Shown here: piece after piece, positions 13,801 to 28,949 of the stretch | How the letters are laid out: every line of letters begins with the position of its first letter | Numbering within the stretch: the first letter of the stretch is position 1 | Source: Carallia brachiata | Lineage: Eukaryota; Streptophyta; Magnoliopsida; Malpighiales; Rhizophoraceae | Length of the DNA: 64,000 bases | Reading direction: 5' to 3' | Assembly: GCA_021464245.1 (NCBI GenBank) | Contig: JADCRB010000071.1 | Coordinates: forward strand, 372,001-436,000 | Program-made: the position numbers and the translations under genes | The notes under the pieces: model-generated | What the model saw: the letters and a program-made list of their open reading frames with translations, nothing else | Database searches by the model: none | Told to the model about the DNA's origin: nothing

Positions 13801-16023
13801 AAAGGCCTATCTTTCAAACAAACATGCTAAATATTATATGGAAAATGCATGAAAATATAGAAAGAAACTATCATACTTCAGAAGTTCTGCTGTCGTATTA
13901 AGATGGAACCTAGATTTATCATCCTTGACAACTGAAGAATCTATCTCCTCTCCTTTTGCAAATTCAATGTTTCCAAGATGCAGAATTGCAGCTACAACCC
14001 TAAAAATTGCCTCCTGGAAATACGTAAAATACAATATATTAGTGTCACAGCAAACAACATTCAGTTGGGAGAAACTACTCGAAAAATGACCTGCTCTTCC
14101 TCACTGATGCCGACAACATCCATTGCCCTTCTGGTTGCAAGATATTCCTCTGTGTCATTTACGCCATTCAGCGTATAACAGTTCGATTGATTTAAATAAT
14201 GGAATGATTGGGGGCTTCCTAACTTATACTTCTCTTTCTCCTGAAAATTCAAAGGCACAAGCATCAATATAGATAGAGGTAGCACTAAATACAAACGGAT
14301 CCATTTCAACGTGGAAGTATCAATACCTCAGGTGGAGCTGCACACAGAAGGTAAAAGCAATGGTAGTTTCTTTCAGGATCAGAAACTTGGCAAACACGAG
14401 ACCTTTCAAGCAAATAAGTACGTATAGCTGCCCCAGATATCCGCCCATTCTTGTCAAATTGGATCTCAACAAATTTACCAAAACGGCTGCATGGTGATAC
14501 CAGGATGAACATTTGTAACATATTTCAAATTCATACAGTAGCTTTTAAAGCAGACAAACTTATGCATGCATTCTCATATAAAGTTGTGCAATATGAGGGC
14601 GAAGAAACAAATAAGTCATAACTGGCCAAGATGCACAGATAAAAAAATTTTCAGCCATTAATTGCTCCTTAAATTATCTAAATAAACCAGAATAATATGC
14701 AAATTCTGAAAAATAGAAAACAACAAATTTGCTAATATATTCTTTCATTCTCATTTTTTCTGTAGCTTATCTAACACAATGACAAAACATTGATGTGTTC
14801 ACCAGAGTTTGTCTGTCTCACATGAAGTCACAATTTTCCCAACTCACAAGATCAACTTGCATTTATTCGAAATGTTCAAGACCATACAAAATCTAGTGAG
14901 CCTCACTGATGAACATTCAAGAGTCTTCTGTATCCGATTTATTTTTACAATATTTCTTCATGGAAAAGGTAGAAGGACCAATATACCTGTTTTCATCTAT
15001 TTCCTCCTTATTATCTTAATTAACCACTCACATGTGTTCCACCTCTAAACATGTTTCCAGAAAGTGCTGCATTCAATGAGCCAAAAATTTAAGTACTAAC
15101 CTTGAGTTGTTGTTCCTAACAGTTTTGGCATTCCCAAATGCTTCAAGGACAGGATTGGACTGTAAATTTCAGAGATAGAGAGATACCTTATCAGGCAAAA
15201 TTTTTCAACCTAGTTAAAATTAACAGTCTACATAAAAAGCTTGCTGATCCAAAAAAAGGTAAGGAAAAATGCTTATCATCTTACTTCTAAAACTTGTTGT
15301 TCCACTGTCCGCCCTTCCACCCCAGATCGACCACCTAGGTATGCAAGGTATCGCATGAGCATCTTAGTTGTCTCAGTCTTACCGGCACCACTTTCTCCAC
15401 TTACTAGAATTGAGTTGCTCTTTCCTTCATTGATCATTGCCCTACGCAGTAGAAGCATAGAATTTAGCACAAGTATATTGCAAAATATGGGCTCCAATAA
15501 ACCAGTCTCACCTATATGCCACATCTGCTACTGCAAAAACATGAGGGCTTAGCTCTCCAAATTGAGCACCTTTATATTGTTCCATCATGTGCGTATCGTA
15601 TAAATGAGGTAGTCTTTGAAATGGATTTATTGCAATCAATATATTCCCAGTGTATGTCTGCAGAAACATAATGAAGCAATCTTCTTCAGCATTTCAGGTA
15701 ACACAATGCACTTTACTGTGTCTGAGGCCTTCTTGAGGAAATTGTTTAGTTCAGAACATATTCCTCGGGAGAAAAAAAAAAAAGAAGCATGTATTGAATG
15801 GAAGAAAATATAATGCGGCTTACATAGATTTCATTAAGTTCATATCTGGCCGCCAAATTGTGCAAAACCCCAGGTTCATGCAAATACGACAGCTTCGTCA
15901 TGTCATCCACACCGCCAGGAGGAGCTTCAGTATCCTTTGGAAAAACATTGGATATGTTTGCAACAACCTGCATATAAGAACCAGGAACCTCAATCATGAA
16001 AGATAAACTAGAAGAGAGGGGGG

Positions 16024-16063
<40 letters not shown>

Positions 16064-17833
16064 GATCCAGTTGAAAATGAATGAAGGAAGCAAAATGCAG
16101 CACAATGACTGCAGTTAGCAATCAAGTTGTAGGTTTAAAACCAAGAACTGATGAAGGTAAATCTGATGCCAAGGCCTACAGATTAGAACCTATAGAGTAT
16201 AGTCAGTTTACAACAGTCATTGTTGTGCATATGCTTCCAACATAATTTGCCTTCTAGAGGAGATAAATTGTATACGTGAAACACAAAAGAACATAATTTA
16301 TAGACTCACTGTTTTGCCATCTGATGTATGAACGTGAACCTCTTCACCAGTAATCTTGAACACTTCTCCATCAATCCATGCCACAACTGGGTCTTCAACC
16401 CAAACATGAGAACCTACTATAATATTTACTGGTGTAGCCTGTAAATACAATAGCAAATTAGACATATAGTGGGAGAAGAGGAAAGTATTGAAATGCAAGT
16501 GAAGTGTATACAAGAATACAACAAAAAGAATTACAAGCTCCAACTCTGACTAGCTACCAGTTTCATGATATGAGCGATGAGCTTAATCAAAAATAAATAA
16601 AGAATTAAATAATTAAACAAAGATAGAATGACAAACCTAGCAGCAATTTATGCGTTATGTATAGGAAAAAATTTTAATTCTGTACATTAACAATATGATA
16701 TTAATCACTTAAAGACAGTAATTTTGTACATTATGATTAGAGTTGATAATTGAATACAAATATTAACTAGCTGAGAGAGAGAGAGAGAGATGAAATGCTT
16801 TCTGTGCTTGTACCGTCTAAACTCTGACGCATTTTACGTTTTTGGCTAAAAGCTGATTTTAAAAGTAAAAGCTTGATATCATACCACAAAATATAATTTT
16901 CTTGGACAAAAGCCCCCAAGTTTCAATGCTAGAGACCGAAACTACTGAAAAGGATAGTCTAGTTAATTATATGGCAATGAAAAAAAACATTGTAATTGGG
17001 TACACCTCTTTTTAGCAGCATTGAGCATATGTTTAAATCCGGCAACAAATTACTTTTCATTATAGCTTTTGAATTCCAATTCTTATAAAATTAATAGAAC
17101 TTAGAACACCAATAACATGAGCAAAATAGAAATGTATAAAGTACTTATATCATTTGTTTAAACCTAAATTCATCTGCTAAACATATAACCAACTTCATCT
17201 GTGCTTCTCACAGGTTTCTATAACCACACATAATGCATCAATTGCGTCCTTTCTTTTCTTTTCTTTTTTTCCCCCTAGCCAATTCATCATTTGTGCCTTT
17301 GGTTTCTTCTATTTTTGCTCCAAAAAAATTTTTGGAATTCATAAAAATTAAAAATTAAAAAATCCAATGTATAAACATTAAAAAATGCCTTTGGTTTTTT
17401 TTTTTTTTTTGAAAAGCCCTAAACATTAAATAGAAAAATTAAAAAATGCATAAGATTCTGCCATAGACGCTAACTAAAGAGGACAAATCTCGCCGCTCTG
17501 ATTTTACAAGACATAACCAATGTATTAGCGACAGCTATGTAAAATAAAAACCAGCGAATCCTCGCAACAACGTATTAACGTGTCCTGAATTGTACACATC
17601 AATGGTTAAACATACATTAATCCAAAAAAAAAAAAAATCAAATAACGCAAAATTCATAAAGAATAAAATTGATATGAGAATAAAAACATAAATGAAAATC
17701 CAACATCGATGGAATCGATTCAAGAATCGTAAAGTAAACGAAATTACTTCAAGAAATCAAGAAAACCAGCCAATCGAAAAGGCGCAAAAAAAAAAAAAAA
17801 AAAGAGGAAAGTTACGTTTCTTGAACTTACCAT
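4863..17833 (-). CDS. XI-K: Class XI myosin heavy chain, XI-K (myosin-17) type; 39 coding exons, one frame break
   Basis: The first coding exon is only the ATG (17831-17833), as is usual for plant class XI myosins. Others include 16310-16438, 15824-15967, 15285-15441, 12284-12454, 10184-10361, 9540-9745, 8802-9023, 8366-8505, 7931-8046, 6659-6865 and the last, 4863-4986. Together they make about 1530 codons. In order: an SH3-like N-terminus; motor domain with P-loop [12 protein letters not shown] (exon 15285-15441) and switch-2 region [10 protein letters not shown] motifs (about residues 735-870); coiled coil (about 870-1060); and the globular DIL tail ending [12 protein letters not shown]. 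It would drive fast organelle and vesicle transport along actin. Every exon phase agrees except exon 7931-8046, which is one base out of register. If spliced canonically, the frame shifts near 8030 and stops inside exon 7623-7703 (about 7665), removing the cargo-binding tail. The XI-K assignment rests on the tail sequence; other class XI subtypes are less likely. Confidence 0.93.
16026..16061. repeat. (AG)n microsatellite in a myosin intron
   Basis: A run of about 17 AG dinucleotides follows a short poly-G stretch, within the intron between the exons at 15824-15967 and 16310-16438. It is probably length-polymorphic. Confidence 0.95.
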
Positions 17834-19780
17834 GACGATCCTGTACTGCGATCTTCGTTTTGTTTATTATCTCCTCGACTAGGTCGAGGAGAAAACGACG
17901 TCGTGAGTCGGATCGGATTCAAAAAGAACGGCCTGGCCCGGCAACTTTCCGACAACTCAGAATCCTCGACGGCAATTTCCAAGAAAACGGAACGGCGCCG
18001 CGATGAATCGAGCCGAAAGAAGAAGATGATAGCAAGAAGGAAAGTAAATCAAAGTGTTTTCAAGAATTTTTTTTTTCTTTGCCTCTTTTTTTTTTGTATT
18101 GATTTTCTTGAATGGAAGAGGCTTGTATTGTTCAGAAAAGCAAGAAAAAGCTCTTAAGCTTGTCTGTCTGTCTTTCTCTTTGTGCTTCCCTTAAATTTTT
18201 TTTTTTTTTTAAATTCTCTCTCTTTGTTTCTCCACTGGTCAAGTGGGGTCCAACTAAAGGTGGCAAGAGGCTGAGTTGGTCATTCGTGGTGGCCACAAAT
18301 CACTTGTGTAATGTGTTGTTTACACTGGTTACTTCGCCTTAAAAACCGACATCAGACCTAGATCAAGGGCAGTGTGTCTCTAGACATATTCTTGATTTTA
18401 TTTACTGTATCTGCCACTCCTTTTGGATGGTGGAAAACGTTACTGGCAACCGACATCAACCGACTACTTCACCGACCTTTCCGATAAAATGAGAAGAGGA
18501 ATGAATATTTATACTATTCTTTTTCCGCCTGATGTCATTGAATCAAAAGAAATATATAAAATTGGATATTTTAGGTACTCTTTGATTTTATCCTCCAACG
18601 GCGTATGTACGCTCTTTAATGCAAAATATATTTACCTGAATCCTACAACTATCTACCTACGTCAGCAATGAGAAAATCTTACCACTACTACTACTACGTA
18701 CATGCGCTCTTTAACGATCTCGCTCTTCTATACAAAAGGACCAGAGGGGCATAGATTTTACTTTTTTTTTTTTTTTTTTAGATCTAGTATTTAAAAGTTT
18801 ATTGATTTCCAACTAATTCAGTTCAGACTAAACCCTTTATCGGAAATATATAAACTGTGTTATGACAACTCCCTTAGCGTAATTTTTTTCATATACAAGA
18901 CTCAAAATTGAGATATTTACTTAAGAGAATTCGAACTTCTTACCACTCGAATTAACATTGTTATAAATTTTATTGGGTATTAAACGATTCGATAATACTT
19001 ATGGGTTTCAAAGTGCTTCTTCTTAGATCTAATTTAAATAATCTAACTTAATTGACGATGGTAAACTCACCCAATTTTTTTTAACAAATGTGTATATTAT
19101 AATCATCTTTATTTACTCATTTTTTTAAAAAATAAAATCATGTAACTACTTCAATTATTATTGTAATTTGTCTCTCAAGAACTATTTCAATCAAGACTTT
19201 TATTTTTGATATTTTAAATTTTAATTTTTTAAGAAGAGAAGTATAAATTTATAAAAATAGAAAATGTGGTTCATATACTAGAAGAAAAAAATAAGTTTAT
19301 AGCTGTATTCTCTAACGGTAGTATTTTTCTGATTTTTGGGGTGAATTTGGTATTTCGAAGCGTTAACGGCTCTTTTTTCCGACCAAAGAAAAGCAGTTTG
19401 TAAAAAACAATAGAAAAAATAAAACGTGACAGTTCATCATGACAGCCTCCCACCATTTGCTGGCCGTAGCTCTTTTTTTTTTTTTTTTTTGCTGAAAATC
19501 CGGTCAGAGAATCTTCCGTGTGTGGAAAAAATATACCGTATTTATGTCTTGTAGATAGCTCAGTTTAGGACACGTATCACGGCGCGGACAACAACGTTGA
19601 CCCACTTCGTGCAACAGACGAACAGTCCTTCAGTTGAAATTCCAAAAGTGGTCACGATCTTTGTAAGCACGACATAAATATATTTACATTTTATAAAATT
19701 AATACAATGAAATTTTATAAAATATATTTACATTTTATAAAATTAATAAATATATAAGCACGATCTTTATAAGCACGATA
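17834..19780. other. Myosin 5' leader/promoter side and AT-rich intergenic DNA
   Basis: The first about 300 bp presumably hold the myosin leader and promoter (purine-rich, with A and T tracts). Beyond about 18350 there is no recognisable gene. A poly-T tract at 18762-18779 is followed by a sequence that, on the minus strand, contains GAAGTTCGAATTC. This resembles a pol III box B and suggests an old tRNA-derived SINE with its A-tail at the poly-T, but no target-site duplication was found. Between 19676 and 19747 a block of about 43 bp (TATTTACATTTTATAAAATT core) is tandemly repeated. Confidence 0.5.
17871..17891 (-). promoter_or_regulatory. Perfect 9-bp hairpin in the myosin 5' leader
   Basis: CTCCTCGAC, a 3-base loop and GTCGAGGAG form a perfect inverted repeat that begins 37 nt upstream of the myosin ATG on the coding strand. 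If it is in the mRNA, it could fold into a stable stem near the start codon. No regulatory function is shown. Confidence 0.5.
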
Positions 19781-19789
19781 TATATTTAA

Positions 19790-20294
19790 GGTCAAAATTT
19801 TAAATTAGTGTTTAAAGTTTAAATTAATACATAATTATAAATATAATATTTTTTTATAAAATTAGTCTCTAATATTTTTATTTTGAAATAATTTAGTATT
19901 TTCTTATTATTTGACTGTTTAATTTATTAAAGAGTACATCATTTACTAATCATATTATTAATATACTTTTTAGTAGGATGCAATGTTATTAAAAATATAA
20001 TATTATGACATTTTAGTTTAGTTTTTTCATTTTTTTAGAGATAGAGGAAAATGAAAATATAATAAAAAAATATTACACTACCATATTTTTATTGATATGA
20101 CATCATTTTAATAAGTGATTTGATGATACGAAGAACATATGATGTATTTATTTGTAAATTAAACAGTCAAATAATAGAAAAGTATTGAATTACTTTACAT
20201 TGAAAGTATTGGAGACCGATTTTACAAACAAAAAACGTTATATTCATAATTAGACATTAATTCAAATGTTAAACACCAATTTAGAATTTTATCC
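19790..20294. mobile_element. Mutator-like foldback MITE, long terminal inverted repeats, 9-bp TSD
   Basis: The two halves are imperfect reverse complements over roughly 200 bp. The left arm begins GGTCAAAATTTTAAATTAGT. The right arm, read on the minus strand, begins GGATAAAATTCTAAATTGGT. Both share the interior block TATTATTTGACTGTTTAATT. The element is flanked by TATATTTAA (19781-19789) and TTTATTTAA (20295-20303), which match at 8 of 9 bases. Long TIRs starting GG with a 9-bp TSD fit non-autonomous Mutator-like elements. It has no coding capacity. The divergence between arms implies an old insertion. Confidence 0.7.
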
Positions 20295-20303
20295 TTTATT
20301 TAA

Positions 20304-23300
20304 AATAGTAACCTCAATAACAATTTCGTTTATATATTTATTTATTTATTTATTTTACGTTGAAGCTATAGAGTAGCAGAAGGAGAGGGGTGGGTGACTA
20401 TGAGGTTAGGAGTTCGAATTTCCAATCATAGTTCGCAGCACCACATAGTTCGCAGCACTGTTGCTCAACTAATTAATACTAATAGTAACACAGTTTTATT
20501 TAATAAAATCTAACAGTTTACGTATTTTTTTAATTTTTTTAATTCAACTAACTGGTATCATTGTAAAATTTTTTATATAAAACTCCCAATTTTCCTTTTA
20601 TTCTAAAATGAAAATGTAAGATCATCTTAACACAATCGTTGCTAAGATGACCTTCGGCTAAAAGAAAGTATCGATTGCCACAGAGTTAACAACTTTTTAG
20701 TGATAGGAAAACAGGAAAAGAGCAAATTTTATCCTTACAATCTAAATTTTAATTTTTTAGTCCTTAAAAACTGAAAAAATAAAAATAAAAAAGAAACTTC
20801 CAACGGGAGACACACTATTTAAAGTGTATTTGATTTCAATTTCAAAATAAAATTAAAATCAAATTACATGTTTAGTGTACACATTAAAATAAAAGAATTA
20901 AATTGAACTTGGTAAAAGCCATAATATTTTTTTATTTATGGAAACTTTTTTGCATTATATTAAATTGATTTCTCAAATAAAGTAAAAGGCATGCCATTTA
21001 TAATCAGACTGAACTAATTACTTCTTCGATATATGACTTTATGATATAAAACATTAGCCAAATGGCAAGAAGTACAGCCCTTTGTTTTTGAGTTATGACT
21101 TCCCTTTATTTTGGATTTAGTTTATGTGACGATATAAAGCAAAGTTTGAGGGTTCTTAAATTTATATGCAAGTAATGTATCAATATTACTTCAAACCAAA
21201 TATAATTGCCATATTCCTAAAAGTTTAAAAATCAATTATTTTTTTGCAAATATATTACAAAAAAAATGAATTAAAAGAACAAAATTGAACTGAATTAATT
21301 TCTTACAAATAAAATTTTCGCAACGTTACTTGGGTGGTTTAAGTTGCGAATTTTTAACAAGGCTGTCTCTAGTAAATTTTAAAATTCAATTAAATTAGCC
21401 AGAAAAAATTATAATATACTAAATATTATGCATAATAATGGTGATGGATAAAAAATTTGGAGACTTATATATTGATAAAATTTATTTAATCATTTAATTA
21501 TAGCCACGAGGGCCACCACCGTCCCTTTTCCCGCACGCTGCCGACCATGGAAGCGAAGAATTTACGGGAACCATGTAGGCCGGGACTAGGAATTTGTTCA
21601 TTAGGCAAATGGACTACGGTTCCCTTTTCTAGTTTGGTAGGCTTGTGGCCGGTGAGCCTGTCATAAAATTTACATTTAAAATAAACGAGCCGGTCCCCCC
21701 CATTATACCATTTTATATTTAGAATATCAGGAAAAAAAAATGTACAGTTGACAGTGATGTCATCGACATGTAAAATTATATATTTATTATCAAAGAGTTA
21801 TAGTTCAATTTTGTTGAAAATTAAAATTATTAGAGGGAAATAAAGAAATTTATGTTTTGTAGACTTACATGCTTGAATCAACTTGGCAATCTCACTACAA
21901 ATAATTTTTTCGTTGTTAAAATAATACCATAGCATATCAAACATCATTTTATTTTCACAGTATAAGAACTTCTAGTTTCAATAATCAATGGAGAACTTAA
22001 TTTGTGTGTTAACTTAGAGAAAAGAGTGTTTCTCTGTTTTTATTCCCTCGTTCATTTGTTCTTGTCTAAAACTGAGGAAGGGGTTTCTTATTATCAGTTT
22101 TTTAACCTAGAGGGAATTAGAGTTGGTCCCAACTGTTCTCTCCTCTTTTCCCCTTTCAATTTATTTATTTTTATCGGATTTGGACAATCCATTATGGGTA
22201 GATTGACCCAACTTATAAACTAACAAATTTGGAGTTGGACAATCCAAATGTGTTTTTGTTGTTTAGGACAATTTGTTTGATTCTCCTGCAAATCGAAAGC
22301 AACTGGTCGGTGTGAATTTTAGTGAGTTATTGGTCAATGAAAATAAAAAAAATATATAGTAATCGATATATAATTTTTTTTTTGGAATCAGCTAAAAGGC
22401 AGCCGGTGACATTGTTAGTCACGGAGACAACTTAAGGACAATTGTTTAACAGTGTTGGCTAAGATTGTGATGCTTGATTATTAAATGGTTAATGTCCTTA
22501 AAATCCAAAGAGGTAATTCACTTTAGAATTATTATCTAAAAATTATCTTATCTAAAAATATTTTTCATGTGCTAAATCTTAAAAATGCTAGAACATGGAA
22601 AAAAAGGAAAGATTTACTTGAAAAAAAAGTTTCTCTTCTACTCAATAAAGAGAATATTCTCTATTATTCTAAATATCATGCTCTCCTTCTAAAAATTAGA
22701 ACCTAAATAATTTTTTTTTATGACAATAAATACCTAAAGAACATAGAAGAAGAACAGAATCACTATACCTTAAGGAGAAGACTAATAAAATTAAAAAAAT
22801 TGTTTCAATTAGATATATTAAATCGAAAATGTTACGTATACTGAATTTACGAACCGAGTCACAAACGCAGATGATATGGAGTATAAAATAATAATATTTA
22901 CGTGTAATGGAGGAATAAAGAAAAGCAGAAAAGGTGGAAAGAAAGTACAATTGTGTAGCCGTGCGATCACTCCCCAAAAACCTAGTTCAAAACTTAGAAA
23001 TTTTTGGTTATGCACTGCCACCATCAGTTGTAGTGAGAAGTACCAAAGAAAGAAAACACCGTTGACGGATGGGTGTTGGTCCCAAAAGGATAATACGGAG
23101 AATCCAAAGATAGAGGAAGGAGGTCTTGATATAGTAGTGTAAAAGAGGATCGGTGAAAAAATTGGGTCACTCGGTCGGAGAAATTTTGTCGGAACCTTCA
23201 AGATAGATACTCAGTTTTTAATCCAATTCGTAGCTATCTACTTGAAGTACTTTTGTTCCATTCGTAATACCTATTTGAGAATCCCAGTTTCAATTGCCAT

Positions 23301-24150
23301 GTTCCCGTTTTTTTTGTTGTCCAATCTCCGATCACGGGATATTAACTTTGTCCCTACTGCTTCATTTTCACGCTGTTGCCGAAACTCCAATTACTGGATA
23401 TTAACTCTGTATAATGGGACCCACTGCTTCATTAACACGTAGGAGAGATGCTGACGCTTATTTAATTGACTTTCTAGGTGACATGTTTGTATACAGGTGG
23501 GCTGAGTATAACTTTCTGTATCCAAGCTTCGGTACATATATTTGAAGTTTTGAACCCATATTAAATATAGGAAACTAACGTTGGTTGAAAAGGTAACAAG
23601 TCAAAATCTGGTGTATGTGTAAAAACCAGAAAGGATCAAAACTGTTAGCAAAAAAAGGAAAAGAATATGGAGATCAAAGCAGGAAAAGCAACCCACATCC
23701 AAAAAAGAAGCTGCTTGCCTAGAGGGGCTAACGGACAAATGTATTACTGGAGGCCTCATTGTCAACGTTCATTTTTCATGTTTGGTCAACATGATAATAA
23801 ATTAATAGTAATTTAATATTCTTGCGAACGCCGCAGAGCAGCAGGAACCAAGCACAATCCGATCTAAATTCACGAAAAGACTATGGATTTCAGTAAATAT
23901 AAATTTCCTCTTCTTTTCCATTTCAATTTTTGGGAATTAAGAATTAAGAATTGACGAAACAAAATTGTTTTTTTGAAAAAGGACAAACCCACGTGGAAAA
24001 CGCCAATTAAGACGAAGGCAGTTTCTGGGGCCGTTCCTAACGTAGGACTCCTTGTCGCAGCAATCTGATCCAAATCCGCTGGAACTCCAAAGTTCAAACC
24101 TAAAGCGAAACTAGCCCAAATCAAAACAGTAACGCAAAACCTGCCGTTCC
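20304..24150. other. Gene-poor AT-rich intergenic region
   Basis: Nothing with a recognisable protein was found. A stretch at about 20365-20440 carries GGTTAGGAGTTCGAATTTCC, which resembles a tRNA box B and may be a SINE scrap. A short GC-richer island lies near 21510-21660. Open frames here (for example the 127-codon minus-strand frame at 22818-23201) show low-complexity hydrophobic composition and no family motif. The last about 35 bp before the threonine synthase ATG are a (GCC)n(TCC)n run. Confidence 0.5.
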
Positions 24151-24184
24151 TAGCGCCGCCGCCGCCGCCGCCTCCTCCTCCTCC

Positions 24185-25773
<1,589 letters not shown>

Positions 25774-26260
25774 AAATACTCAGCTCCACTGGATGCATAG
25801 TTTGTATTCGGACTATTGAGTTTTCCCTCTCCCTCTGCTTTCGACCCTTTTGCTTTTTATCTATAAAATATGAAACTATGCTGCGGTCCTTTTTCGCTAC
25901 ACGTCACTTTACGATATTTGATTCGTGAAAATTGACATAAGCAGGGGAGAATGTTAATTTATGGCAAGGATTGTTTTGGCAATATTTCCTTTTTCGGTAG
26001 ATTGGAAAAACTTAGCGAAATTTCTCTGAATAATTTTTTGTGGCAAAAACGTAGATGAGAGAAATGCATGCCAGGATTGAGGAGGAGCATACTAACCAAA
26101 AGCAACCAATTGTATAAAATGAAGCACTGATTAAAGTGAGCAGGTAACACCAACAAATGCGAAAACCATGTTGTATAATCAATTTGATGAACAACAGAAC
26201 ATAACTATTGCAACTGTAGAAGATCCTCGGTGGTTTTTGCACACAACAAAATATGCAACT

Positions 26261-28841
26261 TCAGGAATAATCATAGAGTGAAACACTTTTGTCATCTGAC
26301 ACGCTAGCAAGCCGGCCAGCACGGACGCCTGTCCCTCCTGGTTGTCGAAATGTCACCCCCCAAACTTGGTCAGCATGGTTGCTCATTGTTTGCACAGCAG
26401 CCCTCATGCTGAGATCCCATAGCCTCACAGTTCTGTCACTTGAGCCTGTGGCAATAGCTGCTCCATCAGGGCTTGCATCAACACTTAATACCCAGCTTGA
26501 ATGACCTGACATGGCAGTAACCAGACTTTTCCCCTCGGCATCATACATGTGGACATGTGAATCATCTGATGCAGAAAAAAGCACCCGTGGATCGACGGGG
26601 GAATACACCAAGGAACGCACCGGCATGAAATGGCCTTCCAGATGGTGCATAAATTTTGCTCGTGCCACGTCAAAAACAGAAATAGTTCCATCCATAGAGC
26701 CACAAGCAAGTCGTCTCCCATCGGGACTCCATGCAACCGATAGCACAAACTTCTTGCTGCTATTCTTATCAGATGGCTTGGATCCTTCTGGACGGGGCAC
26801 TGACAAGGTGGCAATCAGTTTCCACGTGGCTGTGTCCCAAAGCTTGACTGATGCACTACCCCCACCAGCAACTGCAAGAGTAGTACCCTGTAGGCAAAGC
26901 TATAGTCAGCAGATGTTCAAATACAAAATACATAAAACATGTTAGTGGATTCTCCCATATTCGACTTCAAACGGAAGCCTAAATGGTTCTAGGAAGGTAG
27001 AGCCGCAGCTAGTTTCAGTTTGAATCACATATATTGCTCCTATTCAATAACTCATTACGATCCCAAGTCTGTATTCTTGTGAAGGAAACAACAAATACCG
27101 AAAAGCTAAAGTTCTATAAAGCATGCAGAGTCCTTTCAAATAGTAAAGCACGTAGGCATACTCACAAAAATCGCATATATTTTGTAGACAAGTCAGAAAG
27201 CAAAGAGGAAAAAAAGAGCTAATCAATGCAATGAATTGGACAACTGGAGAACGAACATATTCAGGTTTTCCAGGAGAGAGCGCATCAGGTGCACACAATG
27301 GCTTTTTTGCCAGCAAATCATCCAAACTTTGCATTAGCTGTGCAGATACAAAATTTTGCTTTACATGAAGTGACAAAGGCAGGTGAAAACATACATATAT
27401 CTTAAAAACAAAGATACTAAAATTCCAGAAAATAGATTCTGTTACAGATTAAAAAAGCACTTAAGCATCAACAAATACATGAAAGGAGCATTTACTAGGG
27501 TAAATTAAAAAGTTGATTGTATATTCTTGGCCAAATTATTAAAAGGCTGATGCAGCAGTTCAGTGTAAACAAGCAAGTGCATTTTGAATGCAGAGCTTTG
27601 GCAATGATGACAACTGCCAAAAACATTTGGTATATAATTTATGGAAAGTACTCACATATCCACTGCCATAACCACTTTGCTAAAAATCAACAATCAATGA
27701 GTATGTCAAATGACTAATTATTCAAAGTATCTTAAGATGAGGACTCTTTGAAAACTTTTCCATTAAAGTCAAATGCGTGAGAAGAAAACCATTTAACGAC
27801 ATGGGTTACGGCAGAGGCTGCGAACACACACAATATGTAGGCATGAACGAAAGGACAGTCGTTACAAGCAACCAAAGAAGACAGTCAATGACACTGGGTA
27901 AAGGTACTTGACATTACTAGCAGATTTTGTCAAAAACTCTGTTTAAATGCAGTGAAATAAGAATAAAATTGCCAATTATAAGCTACATCAGATAATTAAG
28001 CAAAGAATCTTAACAAATTCACCGATACTCATACTTCTCATGAAAGTCAAATTCACAAAAAAAAAACAGTTTATAGTGCCCTTAGGCAAGTGGAAGGTAA
28101 CAAGTTCTGCATTTAACAATTGCACTTAGCGAAGGCCAAAGTATTCGGCCGCCACTGCTCCTCACATTGCAGACACCCAGTATCAACTCTCGAACAGTGG
28201 GACTGATGCACATGGAGATTGCCACACAATTAACCAAATGAACGAAAACCCATCTCCTACCTAACCCGAACTTCTAGAACAGATGTTCAATTTCCAATTG
28301 TACAAGCATAACACATTTATTTTGCCCTGCAGTGACTTCCAATCAAGGGCTAGGAATGAATAATCAATAAAAAGAAATTTTCTTTCAAGACTTAGAAGCA
28401 CAAAACCCAATTTCAAAAATTTAACATCCGTTTTATACCTCGAAAATCACAAACAAAAGTAGAAATCGAACGGCAGTTGGCAGCTTAGAGCAACTAATTT
28501 ACCTTGGGATCGAACTGCATTTGCCAAACTTCGGACGGAGGAGCTTCCAGGACTGCTATGCTAGCGTTGGTATCCACATCGAAGACACGAACAAAGCTAT
28601 CGAGCGAGGCAGACGCCGCGATGATGCCCGACGGATGCGCCGCCACGGCCACAACGCCTAGGCAGTGGCCGGTGTTCGTGCGCTCCAGGCTTAGCTCGTC
28701 GGGCTTCCACAGCTTAACAGTCTCGTCAAGCGAGCCCGTGAGGAGCAGGGCCGGTCGGGTCTCGGTGGCCGGCACCCAAGTCGCCGCCCACACCGAGTCG
28801 TCGTGTGCGTTTTCTATGGACTTCAGGCCGGCAAGCTTCAT
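26261..28841 (-). CDS. VIP3: VIP3 / SKI8 WD40-repeat protein (Paf1 and Ski complex subunit), 2 exons
   Basis: Exon 1 (28503-28841) encodes 113 residues starting MKLAGLKSIENAHDDSVWAA. Exon 2 (26261-26887) begins GTTLAVAGGG and ends SVSLYDYS. The total is 321 residues, as I recall for Arabidopsis VIP3. At least six WD-type repeats can be read (LLTGSLDETVKLW, IAASASLDSFVRVFD, LACGSMDGTISVFD, IATGSSDRTVRLWD and others), so a single beta-propeller is expected. The protein acts in the nucleus with the Paf1 complex in transcription-coupled histone modification, and in the cytoplasm with the Ski complex feeding the exosome. The single intron is 1615 bp and holds only AT-rich sequence. It ends tail-to-tail with threonine synthase, 487 bp apart; I recall the same neighbour pair in Arabidopsis. 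The frame is intact. Confidence 0.93.
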
Positions 28842-28949
28842 CGAAGATTGGTTGGTTCGTCTCAGTGGCTTAGAACCTCGACTGAACCCTAACCCAGTTG
28901 CCTCGGGGATGCGTGTGGATATGTCATAAAGGCGATTGCCATTTTTTAA

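Noticed and set aside
20365..20440. tRNA-like sequence with a box-B-like GAGTTCGAATTTCC
   Set aside because: No cloverleaf can be drawn and no box A at the right distance; at most a SINE scrap.
22818..23201. 127-codon minus-strand open frame
   Set aside because: Phe/Ser/Pro-rich low-complexity translation, no family motif, no splice or promoter context; likely chance in AT-rich DNA.
27044..27376. Minus-strand open frame of 110 codons inside the VIP3 intron
   Set aside because: The two VIP3 exons join perfectly across it (321 residues, expected length), so an extra exon is not needed.
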